Numbered from the stretch's first letter, positions 34,825-47,980 are shown. The stretch is 64,000 nt of DNA from Strigamia acuminata (GCA_949358305.1 OX442314.1:23925060-23989059), one strand, 5' to 3'. Notes: generated from the letters alone by a model not told the origin. Program-made: numbers and translations.

Positions 34825-36127
34825 ATGAGCCAGTGCGTGCCCCTTTGCCATCAAAGTGCACTTCAACTTCGGTTTCTATGCCCGGAAGATCGCAATGAGG
34901 TGCAAAATCTTTGTACAGAATGGTTTCCCATAGAGTAAGGTGATTTACACCTTGAAAATGAATCAATTTTCTCATGTATTTTTCTCACGCAATAGGTATC
35001 CCGAAAGTTGGTATCGAGAAATAACGCACAGCGCCAAATTCTATTCATTGGCAGCCATTTATGAACATCGTATCATCGGGTTAATTGTAGCTGAATTAAA
35101 ACCAAACGGGAAATGCCATAAAGAAGTAATTGGATTCGGGGGCCGCGAGTGGAGGGCTCGTTCAGAAAATTGATATTTGAGTTTTTGGAACGGAATTTTG
35201 TCAAGGTTCATAAAAAAAATTCGAGATTTACGAACAAAACAATTGAAATTTATCAAAAATTTTGAGATATTTGAACAAAACAATTGAAATTTATAAAAAA
35301 TTTTGAGATATTTGAACAAAACAATTGAAATTTATCAAAAATTGTGCGATATTTGAACAAAACAATTGAAATTTATCAAAAATTGTGCGATATTTGAACA
35401 AAAAAGTTTAAATTTCTAAAAATTTCAAGATTATTCGAACAAATTTACCAAAAATTTGAGTACCAATTTAAAAAAAAAATTCAAGTTTATCAAAAAATGT
35501 GAAGATATTGAACAAAATGTCACAAAGATTTTAATTCTTTAAATGTTGTAAACAGGATCAAGGCATTCTTTCGCATAAATTCCCCACCGGAACACAATTA
35601 GCCTACATCTTAAGTTTGGGTGTTGTTGAAGATTTTCGCCGCAACGGAATTGCCTCATTGCTCCTCGACAATCTCATAGCACATCTAACTCATTCCGACA
35701 ACGCTCAGTGCAAAGCCATCTACTTGCACGTCCTCACGTCCAACACAACCGCTATAAAATTCTACGAGCGACGACACTTCAAGCTGCACACCTATCTGCC
35801 CTTCTACTACTCCATCAATGGTGTCGCCCAAGACGGTTACTCGTACGTGCTCTATCTCAACGGTGGCCATCCACCATGGACTGTATTATATCCTTTTAGA
35901 AAAACAAAACTAATCGAAATAACGCTGCACTTTCGAATTCGAATGCATTTTTGTAAACCCTTAACGATGCGTGCACAGACTATTTCCGCCAATTCGTTCG
36001 TAAATTGTTTCATGTAGAGCCGTGTGCCATCCCCAAACGTGCAATTAACGGTCTGGCAGCTGTGATTCGCTGTATCCTACCAGGCGTTCGTCGCATCGCC
36101 CAATCCGCAGCTGCCATTTTCTCATAA
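34825..36127 (+). CDS. NAA60: N-alpha-acetyltransferase 60 (NatF)
   Basis: Four exons: 34825-34934, 34996-35125, 35556-35887, 35977-36127. I chose the ATG at 34825 (MSQCVPLCHQSALQLRFLCP) because it best fits the family length. An in-frame ATG at 34714 would add 37 residues. The GNAT fold shows WFPIEYPESWYREIT, YILSLGVVEDFRRNGIASLL with the acetyl-CoA-binding R/Q-x-x-G-x-A pattern, AIYLHVLTSNTTAIKFYERR and YVLYLNGGHPPWTV. The C-terminus (KLFHVEPCAIPKR, LPGVRRIAQSAAAIFS) is the amphipathic segment that anchors NatF to the Golgi cytosolic face. The last intron is a U12-type AT-AC intron. Only this reading gives the conserved TVLDY joint. NatF acetylates N-termini of transmembrane proteins. Confidence 0.95.
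35220..35500. repeat. 41-bp tandem repeat in a NAA60 intron
   Basis: About five to six imperfect copies of a 41-bp unit containing gatatttgaacaaaacaatt and gaaatttat. It accounts for most of the 430-bp second intron. Confidence 0.85.
35888..35976 (+). other. U12-type AT-AC intron of NAA60
   Basis: The 89-bp intron begins ATATCCTTTT, the minor-spliceosome 5' consensus. It contains CCCTTAAC at 35958-35965, close to the U12 branch consensus TCCTTAAC. It ends AC about 12 nt further on. Removing exactly this segment joins ..ACT GTA TT to A GAC TAT.. and yields TVLDY, matching human TILDY. GT-AG alternatives nearby lose the frame or the conserved GGHPPWT motif. Confidence 0.88.
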
Positions 36128-37096
36128 TGACGGAACTATATTTACACCGCTGTTAGAACAACGCCTAAAATGTCCATAAAGCTTCTATACACTACAAAAT
36201 TTATATATTATATTTATTGTGCATTAACTATTATTAACTAGATAAATATTTTATTTAAAATTACCTCAGGATTGATATCAATAAATTAAAAATAAAATTT
36301 TACTTTATATAAAACGTAATGTTTGCATTCACGATATTAATTTCCTGTGTATATTTAACGAATGTATTTAATTTTTAATTTGTTTTCTTTTTTACTGTGA
36401 TACATATATTAATATATATATATATATATACTGATTAGTGGAATGTATACCAGATTAATGCTGAATTGAGCATATCAATCATCTTGTCCATATGTATATT
36501 TGCTTATTTATCATCCAATGTCGAGTAGTAGTGGCATAAAAATTCTTTTTGTTTTCACTCAAAAGTTTGACGAACTATTTGACGCACCTGATTAAATGCT
36601 CAGAATAAAAGTAGGCTTAAAAAGAAAGGAAAAAAAAAGGAGGGATTTAAAAAGCACATAGCCTAGGATTAACGAGGAATTTTCGAAGGGATTTAACAGC
36701 AAATTCTCCAATGTAGTCAGCAAAATTTCCATTATCGATTTATTTCCACTGTCACAAGTATTTAATTGTATTAATTTTGTCATTAAATAAAGGAAAATAG
36801 TGTAAGAAATAAGTGTAGTTGGTGATTTTTGAGCGACACAAGGAACTGAGGCTTTGTTGTTCATGTTCTCTGTCTGTAGTTTTTTTACTTTTCCCTTTTT
36901 TTTTTTTTTCGTAAGATATTTGTAATGTTTTTATGACAAAATAATATGTATAATGATGACATGCAATATAAACCACCAAGAGTTTATCGATGTTTCACCA
37001 CTCGTTAAGTTTCATCTTTGATTTTTTTTCTTTTCATTGCTACTAAAAACGTGTCATGGTTAATTGTGTTTGTTTTCTTCCGTTTCATTTTTCGTT
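36128..37096. other. 3' region between NAA60 and REXO5
   Basis: Convergent 3' untranslated DNA, very AT-rich with a (TA)n run at about 36412-36430. No supported exon on either strand. Confidence 0.5.
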
Positions 37097-40000
37097 CTAT
37101 GTTTTTAGTTTAATCAGGCAGAGACCGTTGTGGAATCCTTCCTCGTACTCGGCCATTGCTCCGCTAAATATCACTACAAAGAGGGCATTGGCTGCAAGAT
37201 CGCGATACACTTTTGATATCCGTTGATCTAATTTGTTAAATAAATTCTAAAAAAATAAACAAAAAATTAAATTAAATTAATTTTCTTTTTCATTTTTCGA
37301 CTAAACAATATTACCTGCTGTCTGTCGGGGTCCACGTAAGCTTTGGCCAAGTTCATGTGCCCCAAAGAAAAGTGATATTGACTGGCATTCTGCCTCAAAA
37401 GTTGCGATACATCCTTATTCGTGTTTGCTGCAAATTTCGTCACGTTTTCGGCCGCTCCAAAACCAGCCTCTTCTAAACTGCATTGTGCAAGTGCCTCGTT
37501 CGAGCCAACAAGAGCCACTTTTTCATCAAAATAAATATTCAAAAATTAGATTTTAAACTTAAAAATCATTAGCTGCCTTCAATCTTCAAAACACGAATTG
37601 TCTTATCTTTAAATCAATCAAAGAAATGACTTAAAACAAGTGAATTTGCAATTAAACACACTAAAAAGATGGCAACCTACAACATGTGTATGTTCTCAGA
37701 GAAATGATGTAAAAAACGTCATATCTTGAAAATTGAATGCATCCTACTTTTTATTTTTTATTATTATTCTTTTTTTTACCTTTTTTATTTTGTTCCTTCA
37801 AATGATTATAAAAACTCGTAACAAGTCCGGTCCTATTCTGTAAATGTGCCGGGATTCCATCGCCAGGCAACCGTTCTGCCGTATCCGCAGCATTTTCGGT
37901 TTGTTCAACCGGTTCTACCTGTTCCACTGCAGGTGGAATGTAACCCCCAACCACAGCATCACCGTACTCTAAACCTGATCGAATATAAATCGATAAAAAT
38001 AAAAATCCTTACAAATTCAACAATTCTTACAATTTTGAAGCTTATGCTGAACGAGTTTCATAGTTGCAGTACAATCTTCAGCTGAACAATGACCATCAGG
38101 ACTATCCTGTATATCCGTCCTTTAAATAAACAACAATTATTCCATTTTTATCTGCATTTACGACTCACGAGCCGAAATAATTACTGAAGAAAGAGCGAAG
38201 ACAATTTCTTTAAACTCGGCTTGCATTGCCTTCTTCCCACAAGATTGTATATAATACTTGTATCGATTACGTACGGATGAAACATCTTCGAAAAAACATC
38301 AACAAATTAATAAACGGACACGCACTAAACCAATAAACACGTACATTGAGCGCATTTAGATCGGAATTTAAGGATTGCCCGCACCAAATGGCATCAGCAG
38401 GTAGCAATTCGCTAATTTTTTTTTGTACATCGGATAGTGTAGTCGTAACGGGCTGTAACATTTCCATAGTGATGCCACTAAATTCCGTTAAATAATTGAT
38501 TATCTTATTCGGGGGTTTAACCAATTCGTCGAGGATTATGTTCAGCTCTTCGTCCACGACGCTAACGCGCGTTACTTCGAGTACTTGTATAGTAGTAAGG
38601 CACTGTTTTAATAAAAATTATTTATATATATAAAATTGTTACAATTAATCGATTAAAAACTCACCATTTCGCAATCGAGAGCAAACATTGGCGAATTATC
38701 CGTTACTTCGTCGTACAGATCTTTAGAGAAGACGAAACTCTTATATCGCTCGGACAGAGTTCCTTGTATTGGCAACGGGTATTTTTCCATCAACATCACT
38801 ATGGGACTAAGTAACAGACGGGTTCGTGGAAACATATCCTGAGTGCCGAATCGTTTTTTCGTTGAATTTTGAATCTTGATCGATGATTCCGGTGGCATCG
38901 GAAAGCAATTACGCAACGCGCGATGGACTGCGCTCGAATTTTGACTGTTATCGGCTAATTTTCCTAGTTAAAAATTTTAAAAAACAATTAAAATTTACAC
39001 ATCTCAACGAACAAATGTTACTTTTTTCCATGTTGTACTTTGCTGTCACACTCACAGGTACGCATAATAATTCTTCAGCAACACAACAATTATATTGTAT
39101 AGGCGGGAAAATTTCGACACCCTAAAATAAAAAATAAATAAATAAAAAAAAAAACATTTAAAAATCAACACGATAAAAAAAAAACACTTAATTTTCCAAT
39201 TTAAAATTATTATTTACCATTAAATTTCCTTAAAAGATTGAATTTCCTCAATTTTTAATTTTTTCTTACATTCATAATTCTCCGAAAACTCGACTCCGAC
39301 TATTACTAAATAGATATTTTATACCTTTACCCAATCAAACAGCGAGACCGTTTTAGGAAACCATTCTTTATGCGATAAATAGGTCTTAATGGATAATCCT
39401 TCCACAACTAAAACAACATTGTGACTGACTTTGCCTCTTTTTTGTAACTGACACCACCTAAAAAGAAATAAAACAAACATAAATCAACCCTGAAACTCGA
39501 ACTAATCTGTCCATCGGTCCTTACAGTGGTTTATACGGTGCTAAATCTCCAATCATTGCGTACAACAGCAAATGCTGAATATCTTGTAAAAAGAGAGGAG
39601 TTGGTTGCTTATCACTATATCCTATTTGTGCTGCAAACCCCATTTTTGTTAAATAAAACATAGGTTTTTGCTAAAATCAAAACAAATAAATAATTTTAGA
39701 ATTGTTATCATCAAATGTCTTTAAATTAATTGCGATTTATGGCCACGAAATACCATCTTTTTTACTCTTTCACGTTGACGTTCCTTAAGTTCGGCCTTTA
39801 ATGCTGCCAATTCATCCGCAGATATAATTACTCGTGGCACATAATTCCGGCTCGTTTCGTTCGCGTCTTGTTTAAGAACAGCAACAGACATTGTTCCTCC
39901 GCCATCGTTTGATTCCCTACACGGACTGTGATCGTGTCGTCTCCGTTTTGGTTCACTACTCTCACATTTAGCCATGCTGTAATCCTCTTCACTTCGTCTT

Positions 40001-40413
40001 TTCATATCCAAAGTAACCTTGGCAGGAAAACCAAGAAAAATGATTAAATTAACGACATGATTTGTGAAATATGACAACTATATCATCGAATGGAATGCCA
40101 TTTTGTATTTAGCAGGTTTCAAACGACGAATGAATTGCGATAAATCAATTAATAAATAAATAAATAAATACAAAATGACGGTCCACAACGTTTAGCTCCG
40201 CGCCACGTGTTTTTGTTTGAAATTCTGATTTCTTACCTTTTGCCTGTCTTCATCATTAATTTTAGCCATTTCAAGAAAAGCTTTTATTTTTCTTTTCTTA
40301 TTTTCGAGTCGCTTTTGTTTTTTAGTGAAGATTATTTCTCTTAAATCAAACATAATAACGACTGCTAAATATAATTCGAAATTTTCTTCGTACTCATGTA
40401 GCAACCATGACAC
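37097..40413 (-). CDS. REXO5: RNA exonuclease 5-like (REXO5/NEF-sp)
   Basis: A multi-exon gene. Exon 1 ends at 40237, exon 2 starts at 40017 and ends near 39749, exon 3 starts at 39670. Further exons are near 39310-39460, 39003-39125, 38667-38970, 38344-38603, 38170-38290, 38038-38119, 37790-37975, 37316-37543 and 37097-37247. Translation may start at 40413 or 40353. The basic N-terminus (TKKQKRLENKKRKIKAF) suits nucleolar targeting. The DEDDh exonuclease core shows FALDCEM, the block ELVKPPNKIINYLTEFSGIT shared with human REXO5, GQSLNSDLNAL, HPYVIDTSIIYNL and H-x4-D in HCSAEDCTAT. The usual GHSL is GQSL here. The C-terminal part corresponds to the RRM-bearing region. REXO5 trims 3' ends of snoRNA and rRNA. 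Confidence 0.88.
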
Positions 40414-41354
40414 GACGAGGAACTAAACTGGTAATGACATGTGGAACGGCATTTCATTCCGGAGCGAAACGTTTAGTTGTATTTTTTTTTTAAAAAATAT
40501 ATTTTTTTTTTAATAAAAGGAATAATCTAATCAATTGATTATTTATTTATGTATATTAGTTTATCGCCTGCTATATGCACACTTACATTAATCGTAAACT
40601 AACTTTTTTTTACGTTTCGCTTTTTGTTGTTTTAACATTTCACATTTTCTGGGTATCGCTAAAATGGTGCCTAATTTCAATTTACAACGAATATACCCTA
40701 TCGTTAATAAAATGTTGAAATTATCTCCGCTGTTTCATTTTTTTCTTTAATCTTTTTCTTATCTAGGCTTAAAAATATTAAAAAATCTAACAAAAATTTC
40801 CGACGAAAAAGAAGAATTAACTTTTTTTTTCCTTGAGATTTTTAGTTCCGTTACGATTGCTTACGTTGCCGAAACCCACGTTCAAATACGAGTAAACGTC
40901 AAGTCAAAATAAATTGCCATTTCAACATGCCAAAGACAAACTGAACGGGGCGAGCTCAAGATGGTGGTTGCTAGGCCGGCAGAAAAAAAGCTGGTTCACG
41001 TTCCCAATTTGTTCCTAAGCAACCCAAACAAACAACAAAAATAACAAAAAACAATATCACTCTCGTCGCTATGACGTCAAAAACTTAAATCAATCTGGAG
41101 GACTGTAATCATTTTATTTCCAAGACCACGATTTTACAGCAAATTTTTCAAAATAAATTCCATTTCAAAAAATCCACAGAATAAAATTTAACAAACAAAA
41201 CAAATTAAACTTTCTGCTTTAAACTAAGCATTTGCGCATAGTGTTACGTTAATGCGTACCATAATGCTATATAATAACCTTTTAATAGTCTTTTTATCAC
41301 AAATATGAAAGCAATTCATTAAAAAAAATAATAATAAAACTTTAATTTAAAACA
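40414..41354. other. Intergenic region between REXO5 and TBC1D9
   Basis: Both neighbours are on the minus strand, so this should contain the REXO5 promoter and the TBC1D9 3' untranslated region. The part at 40850-41000 is GC-richer (cggggcgagctcaagatggtgg on the plus strand). No exon is supported. Confidence 0.4.
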
Positions 41355-44300
41355 TCAATTTGAATTCGGTGTGCCGGATAAAGACAACGACGTTTTCCTC
41401 TCAAAGCATCTGTTTTTTAATTTTTCAATAGCAGAAGAAACGTCCTCTTTGCTTTCAAAATACTCGACTAACGGCGATTCCGTCAACATGGAAGCTAAAA
41501 ACTGTTCGAATGAAATCGACCACTCGGAATCGGGTTTACTGGTGGACCCACTGGAATCATCATCCTTCTGTTCCCACGTGGGCTCACCACCGGCCATGAA
41601 ATCCTCGGAAACCGGGGTGGTTTCTTCGTTCTCATTCGTCGGTGTCCGGACTAACTCGCGGCTTTTAGTCAGCAAACTATCTTGAGACTCTTCTTTCTTG
41701 TTGTAGAAGTTCTTCCCGACTTCTCCGATTTGCAAAAGCAACGTACCTATCAATTGATAAATATTTTACAATTTATAATTAAAAATTTCAATTTGTCTTC
41801 TATTCATACCAACAGTGGCGATAGAGTGATACATTTGCTGCTCATTCGGGGTATTAATGAACAAATCGTACAATGATTTCCACGTTTGAATAAACTGCTC
41901 TTGATTCATTCGTGGAACGGAATAAAGTGAGTCTTTATTATCTTCACGTATTAAACAATACCGGAGACTTTCTAACGTGCTTTGACTGTCCAAACTGATC
42001 GATTCGCCTGTAAAAAGTGAGAAAAATCAATAATTTAATTAACTTTCAAGTTAATTTTGTGTTATTTAACGCATTGTTCCAGATTGCGCCAGCAGACTAG
42101 CACAACTGCTTAAATTGCACGAATCGCTGTTGTCTTCTTCAAGTAGTACTGTTGAAATCTCCTCGGTTGCAGCGGTTTCTTTTCCAGGGGATAAAAGCGA
42201 ATCCACCGACGACGGCGTGCGGACTGAGTCGAGGGAATCAAAAAAATCGGTTGCTTCGGCTGCAACTTCTGTATTATCTAACAAGTAACATAAAATAAAA
42301 ATAAAAATCGACTCGAAAAATAGTAGAAAAGATTAAACATCGACTACCCGAAGCGGGCGAATTGAGCGCGCGCGAGCCGATTCCCGACGACGGTAAATGA
42401 ATGACGTAAAACAGTTTCAATTTATCTTGCAAGTCACCGCGACAAATTATTCCCAAAATATTAACAAATTCCTTGAAGTTGATTAAATTGTCACGGTTTC
42501 CGTCAGCTAACTGCAAAATAAAAATTAAAAATTAATTTTTTTGTTTTGTTTTTATTTTTTGGGATTTTTGTCGATTTCTCACCTGGAATAATCTGAGAGC
42601 TAAGCTTTCACTTTGTACATTTCTTCCCCACGAAGTTAACGACGTGAAAAATAATTTGAACTGATCATAATCGACTTTATAAAGCTCGTAAAATGGCAAT
42701 GTGGGGTCGTATTTCTCCTGCGAATACGCTAGGACCGATGAGCCGCAGTATTGCATGGTTAAATGCTCCTCTTTGATAAGTAGATATAAATTTTGCATTT
42801 CTTTCGAACTGAAGGATTTCTCAGCACCGACACTTCGGATCACATTCTTCATAGTGGTGTCTTCGATTCCCTGAACAACTTTCAATCGATGTTTAAGCCG
42901 TAATCGTTCTATCGATGTCGTCGTGAGGAATCCGTAATTGGAATAAGCATTGTAAATCAAATCGGATACATCAATTGATGGCTAAAAATACAAAATTCAA
43001 AAACTTGAAAAACATTTCATAAAATTTTCATAAAAGTTGAAAAAATGCATAAAAGTTTCATAAAAATTGAAAAAATTCATAAAAAATTGAAAAAATTCAA
43101 AATTTTTCATAATTTTTCATAAAAATTAAAAAAATTCATAAAAATTTCATAAATTTTTTTATAAAAATTGAAAAAATTCATAAAAATTTCATAAATTTTT
43201 TATAAAAATTGAAAAAATTCATAAGAATTTCATAAAAATTTCATAAAAATTTCATAAAAATTTCATAAAATTCATAAAAATTTCATAAAAACTTCATAAA
43301 ATTTAAAAGGAATTCATCAAAATCCAAAAGATTTCATAAAAAATTAAATTTTTTTTAAACAAATTGGACCTTTTTAATAGTTTTGTTTTCTTCCGCCTGC
43401 ATGTGCTGTGGCAAACTGTCATCCACATTCGTCACGTTCTCTAAATATTCCGTCAACACTGTCATCGCTTCACCATCGTCTTTACAAGTGAGCAATTTCT
43501 CTTGATTTGCATACAAAATAGAAAGTGCCACTTGGAATATCACTTTAGCGCCATCATAAAAGAAGCAATCGACGATGTTTACGGCGCTGCGAAACGGCAT
43601 TACACTGAAATCCAATCAAAAAATTTAATCAACGTTCCCAACACCCTAAAATAATGAAAAAACCTCAAGAAGATCGTGAGAAACCACGCGAGGCTGATCA
43701 TTCCGATTAAACCGAGAGAATCTAATTTCTGATGAAGTTCTGGCAAATGGTCGCGCATCAAATCCTCAAGTACCCCCTGATCCACCAACGCCCCGACAAC
43801 CTTGGTGTTATAATAATCGGGCAAAAGTCGTTCGCACATCGCCACCAAAAGCCAGAAACTCTCTTCTTCAGTGCAATATAACAGCAGCACCGATGCTACA
43901 ATATTCATTGCTTGACAATAACCGATGTTAGGGTTCCTCCACGCGTACGCGGTCAATACGCGTCGTAAGGCGCCGATTCCAACATCCGACTGAAATGCCG
44001 GATGTTCGGGCAAAGACCTAAAAGTCAAAATTATTCGTAAATTTTAATTATTTCATAATTTTTCATTCAAAATTGACCTGTGCAAGTCTCTCTCGATCTC
44101 TTCAGTCGCTAACGAACTCTTTCCACGCACACTTTCGAGTAATTTTTGATAGTACCCGACGTTCGATGATATTTCGTGTATGGCTCCGGAATGCAGCATC
44201 CACAATTCACCCCGTAGTGAAACGGGAATTCCTTTGAGGACTAGTTCTTGAGCACGGCTAGTCCGGTACATGCACACCCCACGTCCGTATTCGGCAAAAT

Positions 44301-46235
44301 GAAGTCGCCATAAATGTTCTTTAACCGATTCTTTAGCTGATAATTCTTTCGAGCCTTCTAATTCCATTAAATTTACATTTAAAACGTCGTCCGTTGATGA
44401 TGACGACTCGCTGGATTCAGTTAGCGAACTGAAATTGACAAATTTCCAATATAAAACGCGTTAAGTTAAGGAAATGAGATTTAATACTTCTTGTGCGGGG
44501 GCATTTTGGCCAATAATTCGGACAATTTATCAACTACGAACGATCTATCTGCCAAATTGGCGAATAAAAAATTGGCTTTGCTTCGAGTTGTAATGCAAAT
44601 TGCATCGCTAGTCGAGATACCCGTTTGATTTTCCACGTTTTCCACCACTGTTACGTCGTGCAAGGGTATCACGAGTGAAACTAAATGTTTTACCTGAAAA
44701 AGAAGTCAAAATTTCGGATTTATGAATTAAAATAATTTTAAATTAGGAAAAGAGAAATAAATACTTTGCTGCTGAAACATATAAAATTGTTTGAAATATA
44801 CATCCGCCCAGACACGTGTTGCTTGTTATACATGGTCCACAATGCGCAATCGGTACTTCCATCGAGTTTCTCGCCCATAGGTAGACGAAATATCGATCTG
44901 TACGCGTCACTATGAGCTCGAGCATCTAAATCTCGCTTTAAATACGACGTTTTCTTAGGTACGTTTTTGCACAGTTTTGTTCGCAAATCCGTGTCGGTTT
45001 CAAAACCTTCTTCCGAAATCAATCTAAAATTTAAAATAAAATTTAAAAAAAGTTAAATTTTCTAAATTTTTAATTATTATTTATTAATAAAAATGAAATT
45101 ACTGTTTCATGGCTATGTTTGCTAGTTGTTCCAGTAATGTAAACGTTTCTTGCGTGTGTAGAAACATGGAGAAAAAATACTGCCAAATTAAATAATGAAA
45201 AGTTAGACTATCATCTTACGTTTTTTGGATTGTTTTTACGGTTTTTTCACGGGTGGCCACTTTAATACTTTCGGGAAATATCACGGAATTATTTCGCTCA
45301 ATCTGCAGCACATCCGTCCATCTCAACGCCATCTTGGTCTCTTTGCCAAGCAGGTACGAATAAAAACAAAGATAATTAACACTGAGATACATCCATCCCT
45401 GTCTTGGAACGCGATTTTTCCAAAAACTACACGAGTAATCTTAAAAAAAAAACGTTTTATCAGTCGATTAGAAGTCAGAAATCATAACTGATATTCACAA
45501 TTGACAAGTTTTTCTTGAGGCATGTTAAACAAACGATGAAATCGAGCAAAAGTAGCTTTGTATGATGCGTCTTCTTCTGTTTTATTAAAGAAAAAGCTAT
45601 GAAATATTCCAAAAAAAACGTGTAATTACTCAAATTAATAATCACCGTCGTGGCCTGCACCATCCGGAATGTTATTCGCAATTAAACTCTCGATTTTACA
45701 TCGAACAAATTCCGTTGCTTCAGTTTCGGAATTGAATTCATTCAACGTGTAAATCATATTCGTTTCCAACCAATCCCAGTTTTCCATAATTTCCTGTTTG
45801 GTTAATGAACACGCAACCACTTAAAAAAAAAATTTTTAAATTAAAAAAAAAAAAAAAACCGTCAAATTATAATTTTTCCTCGTAATTTCCTTACTGTAAC
45901 TAACTTCGGAGGTTTGAGTTTGGTGTAAAATTCGGTAGGGTGGTGGCTACAAGTTAGAAAGTGATACGATGTACAATCAACATTAAAATTGTTATTTAAA
46001 TTTTTATTAACCTTGGTGTCAAATACGGCATCCAAAGTACCAACAAAAATGGACGATAAGCCTTTCGTGCCGTGTCCTTTTCGTCTCTGAAGCACGAAAA
46101 ATGGATTGGCTTGTTCGGTCACCCTAAAACAAATTAAAATTTCAAGTTTTTCCAATATCAGCTGATCGTGACTGTAATTAATTGATGTTACCATAACGCG
46201 TTCGCAATCAGAACTTCTTCGGGTCGGACCCACAT
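41355..46235 (-). CDS. TBC1D9: TBC1D9-type Rab GTPase-activating protein
   Basis: About 17 exons from 46192-46235 ([15 protein letters not shown]) through 46012-46123 and onward to the stop at 41355. Domains in order: two GRAM domains ([10 protein letters not shown] and [39 protein letters not shown]), then a TBC domain starting [18 protein letters not shown], then an EF-hand ([13 protein letters not shown]), then a tail containing [19 protein letters not shown]. Both catalytic fingers are present: IERDLHR for the arginine and IGYCQAMNI for the glutamine, so GAP activity is expected. The exon arrangement and motifs match TBC1D8/9 family members. Vertebrate paralogues cannot be told apart here. 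Part of the 5' and 3' exons is duplicated immediately upstream of the gene. Confidence 0.92.
43015..43340. repeat. AT-rich tandem repeat in a TBC1D9 intron
   Basis: Repeated cataaaaatttcataaaaat and ttgaaaaaattcataaa words fill this intron, with irregular period around 15-30 bp. Confidence 0.8.
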
Positions 46236-46568
46236 CGCGTTCAATTGTTTCGATTACGAGTGGTGTTAACAAATAATAATCAAATATGAATGTTACAAAC
46301 ACAACATCCTTTCACTATAAAACCCACCTACTGTAAAGGAAAATGGTAATCACGTCTACGGCGCTCAACAAATATTTGAGGGGAAAAGTTAAAACCAAAA
46401 TATGTGTAGCGACATCTATGTTTAGACTATGTAACATTAAAATTAAAAGATTCAAACACAAGTTGTATTGGATATTAAATATTTTCATACATGTTTTGAA
46501 TTTTAATAATATTAAATAAAACCAAAAAAGAATCAATACATCAAAAGACACTCGAAAATATTAGTGGT

Positions 46569-47062
46569 TAAATAAATTCTCGCCAGATGGCACTAATCGA
46601 CTTGTGAAAGATTAAACTCGCATTAAACCAGAATACGGTAAAGACAACTTATTTGACTTTTTAAGTGATAATAATTAGCCCTAAACATTTCTGACTGTTT
46701 TAAACTGTAAATTAAAAAAATTAACCGTCAAATTATTATTTTTCCTCGTAAATTCGTAATTTCCTTACTGTAACTAAGTTCGGAGGTTTGAGTTTGGTGT
46801 AAAATTCGGTAGGGTGGTGGCTACAAGTTAGAAAGTGATACGATGTACAGTACAATCAACATTAAAATTGTTATTTAAATTGTTATTAACCTTGGTGTCA
46901 AATACAGCATCCAAAGTACCAACAAAAATGGACGATAAGCCTTTCGTGCCGTGTCCTTTTCGTCTCTGAAGCACTAAAAACGGATTGGCTTGTTCGGTCA
47001 CCCTCAAACAAATTAAAATTTCAAGTTTTTCCAATATCAGCTGATCGTGACTGTAATTACCG
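46569..47062 (-). pseudogene. Duplicated TBC1D9 5' exons (fragment)
   Basis: The segment 46715-47062 repeats 45850-46166, including the whole second exon of TBC1D9 ([21 protein letters not shown] is preserved) and the following short exon, with few substitutions by eye. No first exon with the MWV start is present, so it cannot make the protein. The left part, 46569-46712, recurs at 49456-49571. Confidence 0.75.
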
Positions 47063-47653
47063 TATATCATCGATTACTACGCGGGCCATTAATAGCCCGC
47101 GGACCTTAATTAATACACGGGGTCAAAATAATTTTTGCAAATAAGGCGCGGTACCATAATTGTTGTTACGTCTCTGAAACGTAACAATGTAGATACCTGT
47201 ATACAGGGTGTCCTGCCGAACACCTACCAGGTGAATTATTTCACAGTTACGTTAATTCAAAAATACTTTTGATTATGAATTAAAGTAAATGACCTGTGAC
47301 GAATTCAATGAAACATGTTAAATTGATGTGACATTGTTGCATCACTGTTTTGCAACTCGTAACTTTTAAACCAACAATGCTACGCAAAAAATGTCAATTG
47401 CAAAGTTGTAGAGCGCCTTCTAATTAGTCTAGAACTGTTCTTAAAAAAATTATCTCTTAACTGAAAAGTTTTGAGCAAAAAAGGTTTGAAATGTTAGTCT
47501 ACTCAGCTTTATAACCTAATTGGCCGATGCAAGTTTTATAATTTTTTCGAAATAAACCGCGGGCCTCATATAGCCCGCGGGCCTCAAATAGAGCGCGGGC
47601 CAAAAAGAAATTTTTCTAATAGCGCACGGGTGCGCTATTTACAGATATACGGT
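47057..47653. mobile_element. Miniature element with GC-rich hairpins
   Basis: The ends are exact inverted repeats aattaccgtatatc and gatatacggtaatt. The insertion splits the duplicated TBC1D9 sequence at gtaatt, so the target is an AATT-like word. Just inside both ends are GC-rich inverted words (gcgggccattaatagcccgc; gcgggcctcatatagcccgc). There is no open frame of note. Confidence 0.7.
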
Positions 47654-47654
47654 A

Positions 47655-47885
47655 ATTGATTATTATTAAAGAAAAAGTTATGGAATTTTCCCAAAAAAAC
47701 GTGTAATTACTCAAATTAATAATCACCATCGTGGCCTGCACCATCCAGAATGTTATTCGCAATTAAACTCTCGATTTTACATCGAACAAATTCCGTTTGT
47801 TTCAGTTTCAGAATTGAATTCATTCAACGTGTATATCATATTCGTTTCCAACCAATCCCAGTTTTCCACCACTGTTACGTCATAA
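47655..47885 (-). pseudogene. Duplicated TBC1D9 exon fragment, permuted order
   Basis: It resumes homology to 45585-45790 (the exon beginning [12 protein letters not shown] and its flanks). Near 47868 it jumps to sequence matching 44637-44655 (accactgttacgtc), part of a different TBC1D9 exon. The order relative to the preceding fragment is reversed compared with the real gene, which shows a rearranged copy rather than a simple tandem duplicate. Confidence 0.7.
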
Positions 47886-47888
47886 TAT

Positions 47889-47980
47889 GGACCAATCAAG
47901 AGCGACCAGAATGTTAGGATTTAGTCGCTGATTCGTCCATTATTTTTTTTGCGCATGACACCATGCAACATGGGTATAAA
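47889..47980 (+). promoter_or_regulatory. CCAAT and TATA elements before the Cys-rich gene
   Basis: A CCAAT box (ggaccaatcaag, about 47889-47900) is followed about 80 bp later by a TATA box (gggtataaagc, TATAAA at 47975-47980). The start codon used for the next gene is 53 bp beyond. Spacing is typical of a strong, regulated promoter. Assignment is by position only. Confidence 0.5.

Noticed and set aside
35888-35976. A GT-AG reading of the last NAA60 intron (donor at ACT/GTATTA or AACG/GTGGCC)
   Set aside because: The first breaks the frame into an early stop and the second deletes the conserved GGHPPWT motif. The AT-AC reading preserves both.
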